Counted from the stretch's first letter, positions 16,291-25,721 are shown. The stretch is DNA of 64,000 nucleotides from SVQP01 sp045594705 (GCA_045594705.1 JAZNZB010000020.1:1-64000); one strand, 5' to 3'. Made by a program: numbers and translations. Notes: generated from the sequence alone by a model not told the origin.

Positions 16291-16767
16291 TCACCACAAA
16301 AGGATCACTGCGCCCACGGCGCACAAGATCCAAATCATTCCGTTCGTTCTGACTCTTGCGGGCAGCTCGCCCTCCAGCTGCATCCGCTTTTGCCGCAAAA
16401 GCTCAATGTAATAATCGCACCGCTTGATCTGTTCGTCACGAAAGCCGCCACCAAGCCCCTGCCCGAACGCCTGCAGCACGCGATAGGTCTCGGGATCAAG
16501 ATAGCTTTTGACGTGCGGCAGCAGTGCCTGTACCGAATCTATCTGCCCGGGGCATCGGCAGTCGGCCAAAATGCCCTTATCCATCTCCAGAAAAATCTGC
16601 TCGGCAGGCATGGCATAGCAGTCAATACGACCCTTGATATGGAAGATCAGCGAGATCAACCCGTCGTGCACCTGCAGTCGCGCACGCTCAAACCGAGCCG
16701 CACCAACCGCAAGCCCCACGCCGCTTGCCAGCAGCAAGAGCGCGCCTATAAGCTTAAATGCAAGCAT
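16291..16767 (-). CDS. spoIIIAB: Stage III sporulation protein AB
   Basis: This is a 158-residue protein with N- and C-terminal TM helices and a cytoplasmic helical domain between them, related to the GspF-like platform fold of secretion systems. The start at 16767 follows GGGAGAG and overlaps the end of spoIIIAA by 14 nt. The longer open frame upstream lies entirely in spoIIIAA and is rejected. Confidence 0.93.
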   Translation of the reverse strand: MLAFKLIGALLLLASGVGLAVGAARFERARLQVHDGLISLIFHIKGRIDCYAMPAEQIFLEMDKGILADCRCPGQIDSVQALLPHVKSYLDPETYRVLQAFGQGLGGGFRDEQIKRCDYYIELLRQKRMQLEGELPARVRTNGMIWILCAVGAVILLW

Positions 16768-17686
16768 CCGCGCTCTCCCAATCGGTGATCTGATAGGAAA
16801 AACCTCCGTTATGTCGCGAGATCCCCACATATGCACCGAACATTTTGCAGTCGTGCAAAAGCCGCAGCCCCGTGCGGCAAAGCAGCTCCTGTACGCTTGA
16901 TGCGTGCGCCGAGGCAACCAGCGGCACACCGCAATTCTGTACCGAGGCAAGTGCGAGGGCTTCATTGTAGTCACCGATCTCATCGCAGATCATAACCTGC
17001 GCATTCATGGTACGGCAGGCGATCTCCACGCCAAGGCGACGCGGATATCCCACCAGCACGTCAAGACACAATGCTGCCCCTGTCTGCAAAAACGGCATCT
17101 CGCCGCGCGTATCGATGACCACCACGCGCTTGGGGTCATCGCCCGAAGCCAGCGCCATGGCCACTCCACGCAACAGCGTGGTCTTACCCACGCCGGGCGG
17201 CGAATAGATCAGCACGCCCTTGGTATAGCGGAATTTCTGCATGAGATTGCAGATTTCCCTGCCGCTTGCTACAAAATGGGCGGGAATGCGGATGCAAAGC
17301 CCCGACACGTCGTACACCCCGATCACCTCGCCCTGCTCACAAGCGGCCCTGCCGCATACCCCGACGCGCACGCCGCCGTCCAGCGTCAGATACCCCTCTG
17401 CGATGGTGGGAGCGTGAGAATACAAGGAGCCGCCGCACATGCGCGTCAGCGTGGCGGTCATTTCCTGCGCGCCCAGCACGGTACGCAAAAGGATATTGCG
17501 CCCGTCTGCCACCACGCTGGCGCACCGCCCCGTGTGCAGTCGGATCTCCTCAATATGCTCGGGCAGATGCCCTGCATACAGCTCCGAGATCAACCGCTCG
17601 GGCAACATGCGCAACAAAATCGGCGGCAGATAGGTGCGCCGCTCGATTCCCGTGTCCTCTGCCCTGTTGACCATCACGCTGCGCAT
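16754..17686 (-). CDS. spoIIIAA: Stage III sporulation protein AA (secretion-type ATPase)
   Basis: This is a 310-residue cytoplasmic ATPase. Walker A SPPGVGKTTLLRG lies near residues 163-175, Walker B-like VMICDEIGD near 231-239, and DTRGEMPF between them. It is the putative motor of the SpoIIIA-SpoIIQ channel and is homologous to type II/IV secretion ATPases. It is the first gene of the complete eight-gene operon. The ATG follows AGGGGGTGA. Confidence 0.96.
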   Translation of the reverse strand: MRSVMVNRAEDTGIERRTYLPPILLRMLPERLISELYAGHLPEHIEEIRLHTGRCASVVADGRNILLRTVLGAQEMTATLTRMCGGSLYSHAPTIAEGYLTLDGGVRVGVCGRAACEQGEVIGVYDVSGLCIRIPAHFVASGREICNLMQKFRYTKGVLIYSPPGVGKTTLLRGVAMALASGDDPKRVVVIDTRGEMPFLQTGAALCLDVLVGYPRRLGVEIACRTMNAQVMICDEIGDYNEALALASVQNCGVPLVASAHASSVQELLCRTGLRLLHDCKMFGAYVGISRHNGGFSYQITDWESADACI

Positions 17687-17708
17687 ACCCTCACCCCCTT
17701 ACAGAAAA

Positions 17709-17737
17709 AATATATGCGATCTTGTCCGCAGGTATGC
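17709..17737 (-). promoter_or_regulatory. Possible SigE-type promoter of spoIIIA
   Basis: On the minus strand GCATACC (17731-17737) and CATATATT (17709-17716) are spaced like the -35 and -10 of SigE-dependent genes. In Bacillus this operon is under SigE in the mother cell. The match is partial. Confidence 0.35.
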
Positions 17738-17811
17738 GTACATGACACAAGTGCCGCGGATGCGATAGGTTCAGAGTGCGCTGCCCCGAGGGTCATCCGT
17801 AGGGGGGATAG

Positions 17812-17839
17812 AAAAAGCCCCACCGAAACGGTGGAGCTT
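17812..17839 (-). terminator. Terminator after the zinc-ribbon membrane protein
   Basis: Stem CCACCG/CGGTGG with AGC/GCT extension and loop AAA, followed on the minus strand by TTTTT. It lies 10 nt after the stop at 17850. Confidence 0.85.
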
Positions 17840-17849
17840 CACTCTTGAT

Positions 17850-18308
17850 TCATTTTTTCTTTTTGGCGGCGCGGACGCGGACCGTAAAGGACTTTGCGCA
17901 GCGCGGGCATCGCACGGTGTGCTTGCCCTTCTCGCGCGGCAATCTCAGCGTCGCCTTGCATTTCGGGCAATCGCGGAACACGTGCGTATCGGTATCCTTA
18001 TTGCCGTTATGTCTGCGGAACAGGCAGCGCACCTTGTATTCAAAGGCGCACCACTTGGCGTTCTCTGCCTGTCTTTTATAGATTTTGCGGGAAAAGGTTC
18101 GCGTCATGCTCCAGATGCAAAGACCCAGTGCGATCGCATACAAAACCGTGGCTGCGATGGTTCCCGGCAAGGTTCTCCCCCATATCCAGGACACGGGGAG
18201 CGAGACGATCAGCACGATCAGCGAGGTGATCGACAAAACGCGACTCAGTCTGTCCGTGCCATAACGGCCGTACATAAACTTATATAGCTTTTCTTGGAAT
18301 TTTGACAT
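17850..18308 (-). CDS. Membrane protein with C-terminal zinc ribbon
   Basis: This 152-residue protein has two TM helices (about 24-46 and 52-72), a basic linker, and a zinc-ribbon-like end with CPKC and CPRC pairs 16 residues apart, finishing in RAAKKKK. The start MSKFQEKLYKFMYGRYG is typical of a small Clostridia family often annotated as hypothetical. The frame could be opened further upstream but that would run through the promoter. It is a single-gene unit between an extended -10 promoter and a terminator. Function unknown; the tail may bind nucleic acid, by inference only. Confidence 0.8.
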   Translation of the reverse strand: MSKFQEKLYKFMYGRYGTDRLSRVLSITSLIVLIVSLPVSWIWGRTLPGTIAATVLYAIALGLCIWSMTRTFSRKIYKRQAENAKWCAFEYKVRCLFRRHNGNKDTDTHVFRDCPKCKATLRLPREKGKHTVRCPRCAKSFTVRVRAAKKKK

Positions 18309-18339
18309 ATTTTCTCTCTTTTCAACGTATTTCGCAACC

Positions 18340-18348
18340 ATTATAGCA
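18340..18348 (-). promoter_or_regulatory. Extended -10 promoter
   Basis: Minus strand TGCTATAAT is a perfect extended -10 (TGN-TATAAT), 31 nt before the ATG at 18308. No good -35 is seen, as expected for this class. Confidence 0.6.
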
Positions 18349-18430
18349 CTCGGATATGAACGGTTCGTGAAAGTTTGAGTCACTTTGCGTAAAGAAGGCG
18401 AAAAGTTTCTTGATATGATCAACAAATATA

Positions 18431-18547
18431 CGTAGGGGAGGAGTATTTGCAAGCAAATTCATCCTCCCCCACGCGATAAGACGGGAACGTATTTGGAATA
18501 AAACGATCATAAACCCTTTTCGTGCGGGAGGATATCCTCCCCCTACG
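18431..18547. repeat. Palindromic intergenic repeat
   Basis: Ends ACGTAGGGGAGGA (18431) and TCCTCCCCCTACG (to 18547) form a near-perfect terminal inverted repeat. Each end also folds on itself (GGGGAGGA...TCCTCCCC at 18434-18471; GGGAGGATATCCTCCC at 18530-18545). The rest of the 304-nt gap holds only a promoter and a terminator. Confidence 0.65.
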
Positions 18548-18556
18548 CCAAAAAAC

Positions 18557-18582
18557 GGAAAGCCGCCCAAAGGCGGCTTTCC
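18557..18582 (-). terminator. Terminator after the CotH/RCC1 gene
   Basis: Perfect 11-bp stem GGAAAGCCGCC/GGCGGCTTTCC, loop CAAA, followed on the minus strand by GTTTTTT. Confidence 0.9.
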
Positions 18583-18612
18583 TTAATTCAATTTGCACTT
18601 TGCATTTTGCAC

Positions 18613-21600
18613 TCAAAACAGCGGATTTGCCATATTGACGCTGCCGCCCGTTTTGCCGTTACCGGCCTGCCCTGAGGCATTCGAGCCCTGCACGGTAATC
18701 GTGCCGTCCTCGAACAGATACGCGCTGAATTCATAGCCCGCCGCGATATCCTTGACACCGCCCGACAAAATCTTGGCGGGTGAGCCGGAGGTTGCACTCA
18801 CGCCTGCCATGGCGTTGCCCATATTGCTGCCATAGCCCCATACAGAGCCATCGGTCTTGAGAATGATCATATTGGCATGGTGCAGCACTGCCTTTTTGAC
18901 GCCACCGGTCAGCTTGACCGCGCCGCCCGCGCCCTGTCCCTGGCCAAAGCCGTGCAAGGAGCGCCAGCCTGCATAGAACAAGTCGCCGGAGGTGGTCACC
19001 AGCACCACCTGGTGCTCGCCCGTGGACATATACGCCACGCCCGCAAGCAGCTTATGGGGAGAGCTATAACGATCTGCGTCCGTGCCGAACTTTTCCCAAC
19101 GGTTATCACCCAGCACGTAGCAAACGTTATTGCTATTGGTAAAGAAGGTGTTCCTGCGTCCTGCTGCAAGCAGCTTGACATCGTTTGCCACGACCTGGAA
19201 GGAGGTAGTATGTCCGCCTTCGTTTGCCTTGCCAAGCTGACCGTAGGAATTGGAGCCCACGCCCCAAAGCACGCCCTGATCGTCCAATACCAGCATATGG
19301 TCGTGACCGACGCTGACATCCACGATCTTGCCGTCAAATTTCACCTTTCCCGGCTTATCATCCGTAGCCGTACCGTTTCTGCCAAGCTGACCTGCGCTGT
19401 TGCTGCCAACCGTATAAAGCTCGCCATCCAGCGTCAGATACGCCATCATGGTTTGGTTGTTGTTATTTTCGCAGTCGTTGCTGTGACAGACCTCCACCTT
19501 GGCCACGTTCGAGGCCACAAGCGTCGGTACTGACACGTTTCCGCTGCCCGGGATGCCCAGAATTCCGTTCTGATTCATGCCCCAGGCATAAAGCTCACCG
19601 TTGGGTGCCAGATAATACGTAGAGTGACCGCTTGCGGTGATACCGCTCTGCACGCCCGCAACCGTGCCCTGCTGCCCCTGTGCACGGGTATTGATGATGA
19701 CCGTGCCCGAGCAATCCACTGTAAAGGAAGCACTACTTCCCTGCACGGTCTGCATCTGGCCCGATACGGGAACAAACATAATTGACGTCACCTCATATCC
19801 CGACTTGGGAGTCGCCTTTACAGTAAGAGACAGCGTTTGCGAGTTGCCTTCAAAGTCGAATTGCTGCCCCGTCTCTGTCACGCTCTGTCCGTTCACGGTC
19901 ACGTTTGCACGTTCGGGATTATAGGCAACCGTCACGGATTTGTCCATGATCACCTCAAGATCCGAAAGAGAGATCCCGAAATGATTGCACAGCATGGACA
20001 GCACGTAATCGTTTCTGCTGCGGACAAACTTATACATATTGTCCACCGAGGCCTGATACTGTGATTTGGAAGCTCCCCAACGCATGCTTTGCAGCTCCAA
20101 GAGCGGCTCACGCTCTGCAATCAATGCGTCAAGCTCTGCCTCCAGATATGCGGGAGTCAGCATATCGTTGACCGTTTTTGCAAAGCGAGAAATGAAGATC
20201 TGCTTAAACTCTTGGTTCTTGCAAAGACCGTGCATAATGGTGCCTACCACTGTGCCCGTGGAATCGATCCAACCAAAGAAATTTGCCTTTTCCGAGGTAT
20301 CCGCCCAATGCCCTTCGGGATAAAACGCAATTCCCATGTCCATATCAAGCAGCGTAAAATACCACTTGGTGTCCATGCCCGAGGGATCGTCCGCTACGCG
20401 GTTTTTGAATACCTTGATATTGTTCTCCGGCCAGTCACGCGCATTGAAATACAGGCGCGCGATATACATATCCATAAAGGAATTGATATCCAGGCGGTCG
20501 GTCACGTATTTGTAATGCTCCTCGGCTGAAAGATCGTGCGAGCGAATGTAATTGACAAGTGCGTTGAATTCATCCGCATCCGCCTGCGTTCCGTCCATGG
20601 GAATGAAGGGCGCGCCGGGATCGCCTCCGAGGACAAGGCCGTCATAATCGCTCTCGATCAGGCCGACGTTTTCCTTATCCACACCAAAGTGCGATTCCAC
20701 GTATTCGGGGCTGTAACGCTCGCGCGCATTGTAAACACCCCAGAATTCGCCGTTGATGAACAGAAGCACAGGCACGTACGCCATGGTATAGACGTCCATA
20801 TCGCGGCAAACTCTTTGCATATACGCGTCACGGATAAAGGAGTCCATGCAGTCGTTGCCCGAGTTACGGAGCAAAAGACGCGAAAAATCAGTGATGGCGT
20901 TTCCATCGTTGTCGCGGGCGTAGCCCTCGAACAGATCGTAATTGAGATCACCGTCCGTGCCCACAGCGGTATTGTTGATACCCTTATAGTAAACACGCAT
21001 CGACTTCATCGGCCAACCCGACGAGCCGTGTCCGCTGATGGCAAGCTCTACGTAGGACGAGCCATGACGCTGTCCGTCGGACGAGAACACCTCCAGCATG
21101 CCTGTCTGACGCTGGTTTCCCGTACCGCCCGTTCCGTAATAATGGTTATAAAAGCCCTGACTTCCATAGATCAGATTTTTATCCATGGACAAGGACATCA
21201 TACTCACACCGTAGTCCTTGAAGGTATCGGAAATAAAGTACGTATTGGTAAAGACATCGGTAGAGTCTGTGCCGTTGGTCGCGTACGCCTTGATGACGTA
21301 GCCACCCGGCATCGTTTTACTCTGCGGGCGGTAGTCGCCGCCCATATTCTGAATTGCACCGTTGATCGTCCCACCCCAGGCCATTTCCGAGGAATCCGTC
21401 AACGAAATGGATGAGGAATAGACTTTTCCGTTCTTGACAGGATCGGTGCCGTCGGTCGTATAATAAACGGTATAGCCCTCACGTGCGCTCAGTTCAAGCT
21501 CAAAGCCCTTGGAATAAATACCCGCATCGGCCGAAAACAGCACCTCGTTGACCTTGGAACCCAAGACAGTATTTGCGCCCTTGGAGCTCTCGGGGCAGGT

Positions 21601-22386
21601 CTGAGTCAGCTTTGCGGTGGTCGCCTGGGCCAGATTGACCTTGTGGAAGCCGCTGTAATGCTTCAGCGCGGTACGCACCGCAACCTTACTCTTGGACATA
21701 TTGTCCACGGCAAAATGCGCATCATAGCCAAGCTCGGCCGCAACGAAACAGGACACCGTACCACTGATATCCTCCACAGCGCAATCCTCGTCGATCTCTT
21801 GCCCGCTCGGTGCAAGCGCAAGCTGGATATCCTTATTATCCAGAATGACCGCCCACTCGGCATCATACGACTCGATGGACAGCACGGCAAACGAAGGGTC
21901 GTACGCCTGCGTGCCCTCTCTGGCCTCGGCCATGCGGATCAGATAATATCCGCCCGCCTCGATGACGGCGTCCTCGGCAAAGGTAAACTGACGGTAGCCC
22001 TCCCCCGCGCTCTCGCGGTAATACAGAGCGGCATCCTTGAGCGAAACCTGCTCTTCTCCAACGTTATACAGCTGAATAAAGCCATGAGCAACGGCAGCAT
22101 CCTTGTTCTGACCCGTGCCGTACACGGCAGAGATCATAACGTCCTTGAACGTGACCGCGATCTCATAGGTGGGATCGTCGGGATCCAGCATACTGTCATC
22201 CGTGGTTTGCTCCTCGCCCGGGTTATACTCCCCGGGGCGTGTGATCAGCTCCTCGGGGTCAGAGGTCGAATCCTCTGTGGAGGATTCGGGTGGCGTGTTA
22301 TTTCGGCAGGCGGCAAATGCGCCCGCCAGTAACGTCAAAGTCAATAAAAATGATAAAACGGTGCGGAAGGATATTCTATTTTTCAC
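18613..22386 (-). CDS. CotH-kinase / RCC1-repeat lipoprotein
   Basis: This 1257-residue exported protein has a lipoprotein-like signal (AFAAC, Cys 26) and an acidic Ser/Thr stalk. A lamin-tail-like beta domain (about 75-190) and a chitobiase-C-like strand set (YYTTDGTDP) follow. The CotH kinase domain spans about 385-800, with SGHGSSGWPMKSMRVYY, FINGEFWGVYNARE and LLDMDMGIAF. A bacterial-repeat-like domain comes next, and the last ~340 residues form RCC1 propeller repeats (LYAWGMNQNG, LWGVGSNSYGQLG). CotH proteins phosphorylate spore-coat or surface proteins; RCC1 blades bind partners. The start is GTG with GGAGG 9 nt upstream. It has its own promoter and terminator. Confidence 0.9.
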   Translation of the reverse strand: MKNRISFRTVLSFLLTLTLLAGAFAACRNNTPPESSTEDSTSDPEELITRPGEYNPGEEQTTDDSMLDPDDPTYEIAVTFKDVMISAVYGTGQNKDAAVAHGFIQLYNVGEEQVSLKDAALYYRESAGEGYRQFTFAEDAVIEAGGYYLIRMAEAREGTQAYDPSFAVLSIESYDAEWAVILDNKDIQLALAPSGQEIDEDCAVEDISGTVSCFVAAELGYDAHFAVDNMSKSKVAVRTALKHYSGFHKVNLAQATTAKLTQTCPESSKGANTVLGSKVNEVLFSADAGIYSKGFELELSAREGYTVYYTTDGTDPVKNGKVYSSSISLTDSSEMAWGGTINGAIQNMGGDYRPQSKTMPGGYVIKAYATNGTDSTDVFTNTYFISDTFKDYGVSMMSLSMDKNLIYGSQGFYNHYYGTGGTGNQRQTGMLEVFSSDGQRHGSSYVELAISGHGSSGWPMKSMRVYYKGINNTAVGTDGDLNYDLFEGYARDNDGNAITDFSRLLLRNSGNDCMDSFIRDAYMQRVCRDMDVYTMAYVPVLLFINGEFWGVYNARERYSPEYVESHFGVDKENVGLIESDYDGLVLGGDPGAPFIPMDGTQADADEFNALVNYIRSHDLSAEEHYKYVTDRLDINSFMDMYIARLYFNARDWPENNIKVFKNRVADDPSGMDTKWYFTLLDMDMGIAFYPEGHWADTSEKANFFGWIDSTGTVVGTIMHGLCKNQEFKQIFISRFAKTVNDMLTPAYLEAELDALIAEREPLLELQSMRWGASKSQYQASVDNMYKFVRSRNDYVLSMLCNHFGISLSDLEVIMDKSVTVAYNPERANVTVNGQSVTETGQQFDFEGNSQTLSLTVKATPKSGYEVTSIMFVPVSGQMQTVQGSSASFTVDCSGTVIINTRAQGQQGTVAGVQSGITASGHSTYYLAPNGELYAWGMNQNGILGIPGSGNVSVPTLVASNVAKVEVCHSNDCENNNNQTMMAYLTLDGELYTVGSNSAGQLGRNGTATDDKPGKVKFDGKIVDVSVGHDHMLVLDDQGVLWGVGSNSYGQLGKANEGGHTTSFQVVANDVKLLAAGRRNTFFTNSNNVCYVLGDNRWEKFGTDADRYSSPHKLLAGVAYMSTGEHQVVLVTTSGDLFYAGWRSLHGFGQGQGAGGAVKLTGGVKKAVLHHANMIILKTDGSVWGYGSNMGNAMAGVSATSGSPAKILSGGVKDIAAGYEFSAYLFEDGTITVQGSNASGQAGNGKTGGSVNMANPLF

Positions 22387-22449
22387 GGATATCTTCCTCC
22401 TTGTTCAAAATTCCATATAAAGGGGTCCGGATATAGTTCCGGATTATAC

Positions 22450-22478
22450 ATTATACCATATTTTCCTTGTCTTGTAAA
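22450..22478 (-). promoter_or_regulatory. Promoter of the CotH/RCC1 gene
   Basis: Minus strand -35 TTTACA (22473-22478), 17-nt spacer, -10 TATAAT (22450-22455), followed by a ~60-nt leader. Confidence 0.8.
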
Positions 22479-22544
22479 TACGTAGGCTTGGGAATTTTGT
22501 AAATTTCACCTTCAAACACACCGATTGCTGCATGATATGCATCA

Positions 22545-22576
22545 AGCGCACCGAATGCCTGTGCAATCGGTGCGCT
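22545..22576 (-). terminator. Terminator-like hairpin after SBP 1
   Basis: A 14-nt stem with one mismatch (AGCGCACCGA / TCGGTGCGCT) and loop CTGT lies 8 nt after the stop at 22584. A second CACCGATTGC upstream can compete for the same arm. The T-run is weak. Confidence 0.5.
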
Positions 22577-22583
22577 CATTGAT

Positions 22584-24044
22584 TTATTTTCCGCTCTCCA
22601 CGATGCCGAAATAATCGCTCAAGAGCTTTTTGAGCTCGGGGAGATCATTCATGATGTAGTACTCACAATCGGTTTGCAAGGGATTGATGCCGTATCCCTG
22701 ACTGCGCACAATGACCGCATTCATATTGCAATACGCGGCATTCATCACGGTATAGCACATGCTGACCGAATCCTCGTTGGGATTGACCTTGGAAATCAGC
22801 GTATCGATCGCGGGTGTGGTGTGGTTGGCTGCCAGCACCGAGAGCACGTTGAGTGCCATGCCTGCATCTCCCTGCGCGCTGCGCGGGATACTCAACACTG
22901 TTCCGTCGTCAAAGGTGGAATGATATCCAAGCTCCTTATTATACATAGGCACAGGCGCAACACACACCTCAAACTCGGATTTTGTGATCATGGCGCCGCT
23001 GCCGTCAAGTCCCGTAAAATGATCCAGCTCGGTTGCAAAGAACAGAGATCTTCCCTTCATGAACAGCTGCTCTGCCACCGCACTCTCGCGGGTCACGTTG
23101 CGGTATTCCGCCAGCCACTGTGCAAGCTCCACGCAAGTGCGATAGGTCTGCTCACCGGTGCTCTCTTCTGCAAACAGATCCACGCCACTGCCGTAAAACA
23201 GCGTATCTGCGCAGCCGTACTCGTCGTACATCGCGCCCCAGAAATCGTCGTCACTCCAGGTGCCGTCACCGTTGAGATCGGTTTTCACCTGTGTGCACAG
23301 CTCGTAAAAGAGCTCCATGGTCCATGCGTTTCCATATACGGTCTGAGTCAAGTCAAAGCCCATCTCGCGCATTTTTTCGTTGTTATAAACCAGGCAATCC
23401 AGCTCAAACTGCGCATATGGGGTCAGATATCCGGTAAAGACGTACTGCTTGCCGTTGATCTTCAGATCCTCGTTGAGTGCGTCAAACCAGCAGCCGTTAT
23501 CCATCTCGAAGCCTGCCAGCGTCCCTGCGCTGTGGAATGCTCCGGTCATGGCGATATCCGCAATGCAGGAAACGGGGGTATAGCACAAAATCAGCGTTCC
23601 CGTGCCTGCCGTGGTTTCACTCAGGGCAATTTCAAAAATATCGGTCGTGGTCGGCGTGTACTTATGGTTGACTGCATATCCGTACAGATCCATAAATTGC
23701 TGATCTCTTGCCAGCACCGACTCATCGATGATCAAGGGCTCATAGGTATCCGAAGAGGGCTCGTTTTGCAAAAGCTCAAGGATCAGAACGTCGGTTTTGA
23801 GATCAAGGCTGTCGGGGAAGCCGTAAAGCTCCTCGCCCGGGCCCATTGTCACGGGGAACTCCTGCTCGGGGGGCTGCTCCACAGGCGGAATGGGATAGAA
23901 CGGATCCACGTCCACACCGGGCAGATCCAGCTTTCCAAGCAGCTCGCCAACAAGACCGCCGGCTTCAAAATCCGCAAAGCCGCATGCCGTCAGCGCACAC
24001 GTAAGCATCAGGCACAAAAGCGCGATCGCAATTCTTTTCTTCAT
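22584..24044 (-). CDS. Solute-binding-type lipoprotein 1
   Basis: This 486-residue lipoprotein (lipobox LTAC, Cys 21) belongs to a Clostridia branch of family 1 extracellular solute-binding proteins. It has the Ca-loop-like DLNGDGTWSDDDFWG typical of that branch and a conserved end with repeated Asn/Glu-rich helices. It begins like SBP 2 (ALLCLMLTCALTACGFADFE) and follows it by only 19 nt, so the two are cotranscribed and arose by duplication. No permease or ATPase lies nearby. Substrate unknown; oligosaccharides are usual for the family. Confidence 0.85.
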   Translation of the reverse strand: MKKRIAIALLCLMLTCALTACGFADFEAGGLVGELLGKLDLPGVDVDPFYPIPPVEQPPEQEFPVTMGPGEELYGFPDSLDLKTDVLILELLQNEPSSDTYEPLIIDESVLARDQQFMDLYGYAVNHKYTPTTTDIFEIALSETTAGTGTLILCYTPVSCIADIAMTGAFHSAGTLAGFEMDNGCWFDALNEDLKINGKQYVFTGYLTPYAQFELDCLVYNNEKMREMGFDLTQTVYGNAWTMELFYELCTQVKTDLNGDGTWSDDDFWGAMYDEYGCADTLFYGSGVDLFAEESTGEQTYRTCVELAQWLAEYRNVTRESAVAEQLFMKGRSLFFATELDHFTGLDGSGAMITKSEFEVCVAPVPMYNKELGYHSTFDDGTVLSIPRSAQGDAGMALNVLSVLAANHTTPAIDTLISKVNPNEDSVSMCYTVMNAAYCNMNAVIVRSQGYGINPLQTDCEYYIMNDLPELKKLLSDYFGIVESGK

Positions 24045-24063
24045 AAGCAGATTCTCCTTGGGC

Positions 24064-25659
24064 TCAATTTGTCACGTTCTCCATTTGCGCACAGAACTTA
24101 TCAAGCTGCTTTGCAAACGATTTCTCGAATTTCTTCCAAACCGAGCTGAGCGAAGAGTTACCATTCTCCAACGCAGTGCGGAACAGCATGACCTTCTCAC
24201 TATCCGTGGTAGCCATGTAATTGCAACCGAAATCAAAGGTCTTGGTCTCCAGGATCAGCTGCAGCATTTCGGTATCCTCCGGGGTAGCGCAGATGCGCAT
24301 GGAGAGATCAAAATCATACAAGCCCTGGTTCAGCTGAGCCATAGCCTCCAGCGCATATCCCACAAACTCCTGATCGTGCGCGCTCTGCGGCACCATCACC
24401 GCCGTCGCGTTGCAATCCACGTAAGAGCGATAGTCCTTTACGTCCAGATCCGCCTTGGGATACGGAATGATTCCGAATTGCCCGGATGCGATGGCCATAT
24501 TCATTGCCTTCTCCAGCGTTGCACCATAGAACAGTGCTCTGCCATCCGCAAAGGCCTTCTCGGGAACTTGCAGGCGGTCATAATCCTGCATGACGTCATT
24601 CATTGTAACCCATACCGACGCAGCGTTGTTGACCATGCTGTAAAGCACGTCGTACGGCCACGAGATCTGATCCATATTGGTATTGATCACGGGGATCTGC
24701 GCATCGTCCTTGACAAGCATGGACACGCCCGCACCCGTTGCAAAGGCTTGTGCACCATCAAACGTAGAAACGTAAGCGAACAGATCCGCGTCGGGATCCA
24801 CCACAGCATTGTTGTTGAGATCCTCGTAGTTGTTCTCCACCATGGCAAGCATCTTTTCCATGGTCCAGCCGCCTTCCATCACGTAGCTGTACATATCGAT
24901 CTGATGTTGCGCGGCAAGATCGACGTTATACAGGATGACCGAGGTCTTGAGCATAGCGTCGGGCGTGATCACGCCTGTTGCCATGGGCAAATACGAGCCG
25001 AATGCCAGACCGTTGTATATATCCTCATCCCAACGGTCATTCGTCAGATCCACCCAAGGAAGGCCGGACAGATTGACCAAAGAACCGTTCTGCGCCAAGG
25101 GCGCGCCATCGCGGGCAATTGATCCGAATACGATATCAAAGCTTCCTTTACCGGACATCACGTCGTTGCGCACCTGATCGTAAAGCAGGTCCTGCTCTAT
25201 CAGAACGCCGTCTATTTCAATGCCGTAATAAGCCGTCACGACCTGATTGCGCGCATACGAAGCATCCGCTACGATATTGTCGCTTCTTTCTGCTCCAAGA
25301 TCGTGCTCATGAATGCCAAGCAGCGTCAGTCTCTGGTCGGAATACCGATCCATGGGCAGCTCGACCCAAGGGCCGTCGGTCTCGATTTCCACGTACGTGA
25401 CGTCCTCTGTCGCGATTTCAGTCTCGTCCCACCAGATATGATCGGTTCCCCAATCCACGTCGGTCACAATTTCTCCGATATTGACGTCTGTTTCGGCAAT
25501 TCCCGGCTCGATCTCACCAAGGATATCTTCACCAGGCAGATCGATATTTCCAAGCAACTCGCCCACAAGCCCTCCGATTTCAAAATCAGCAAAGCTGCAA
25601 GCGGTCATTGCACAGGTCAGTGTCAAGCACAAAAGTGCGATCGCAAGTCTCTTTTTCAT
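24064..25659 (-). CDS. Solute-binding-type lipoprotein 2
   Basis: This 531-residue lipoprotein (lipobox MTAC) is the closest relative of SBP 1 in its signal and N-terminal region (CSFADFEIGGLVGELLGN). It shares with the other paralogs the motif SYARNQVVTAYYGIEI, which matches VYRRNDKIQNFYGVTL of SBP 3. Its putative Ca-loop is degenerate (DLNNNAVVDPDADLF). The ATG at 25659 has GGAGG 8 nt upstream; a TTG two codons earlier is less well placed. It is the first gene of the SBP 2 - SBP 1 unit. Confidence 0.85.
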   Translation of the reverse strand: MKKRLAIALLCLTLTCAMTACSFADFEIGGLVGELLGNIDLPGEDILGEIEPGIAETDVNIGEIVTDVDWGTDHIWWDETEIATEDVTYVEIETDGPWVELPMDRYSDQRLTLLGIHEHDLGAERSDNIVADASYARNQVVTAYYGIEIDGVLIEQDLLYDQVRNDVMSGKGSFDIVFGSIARDGAPLAQNGSLVNLSGLPWVDLTNDRWDEDIYNGLAFGSYLPMATGVITPDAMLKTSVILYNVDLAAQHQIDMYSYVMEGGWTMEKMLAMVENNYEDLNNNAVVDPDADLFAYVSTFDGAQAFATGAGVSMLVKDDAQIPVINTNMDQISWPYDVLYSMVNNAASVWVTMNDVMQDYDRLQVPEKAFADGRALFYGATLEKAMNMAIASGQFGIIPYPKADLDVKDYRSYVDCNATAVMVPQSAHDQEFVGYALEAMAQLNQGLYDFDLSMRICATPEDTEMLQLILETKTFDFGCNYMATTDSEKVMLFRTALENGNSSLSSVWKKFEKSFAKQLDKFCAQMENVTN

Positions 25660-25692
25660 ACGCAAGGCCTCCTTTGTTCGGTCTTTGATTTT

Positions 25693-25721
25693 ATTTTAGC
25701 AGATTTTTCCCGATTTGTAAA
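25693..25721 (-). promoter_or_regulatory. Promoter of SBP 2 - SBP 1
   Basis: Minus strand -35 TTTACA (25716-25721), 17-nt spacer, -10 TAAAAT (25693-25698). Confidence 0.8.

Noticed and set aside
16768..16983. 72-residue extension of SpoIIIAB
   Set aside because: It lies fully inside spoIIIAA; the family starts at the TM helix after 16767.
22674..25122. Long plus-strand open frames opposite SBP 1 and SBP 2
   Set aside because: They mirror the coding frames of the lipoprotein genes and have shadow-like His/Ile-rich composition.
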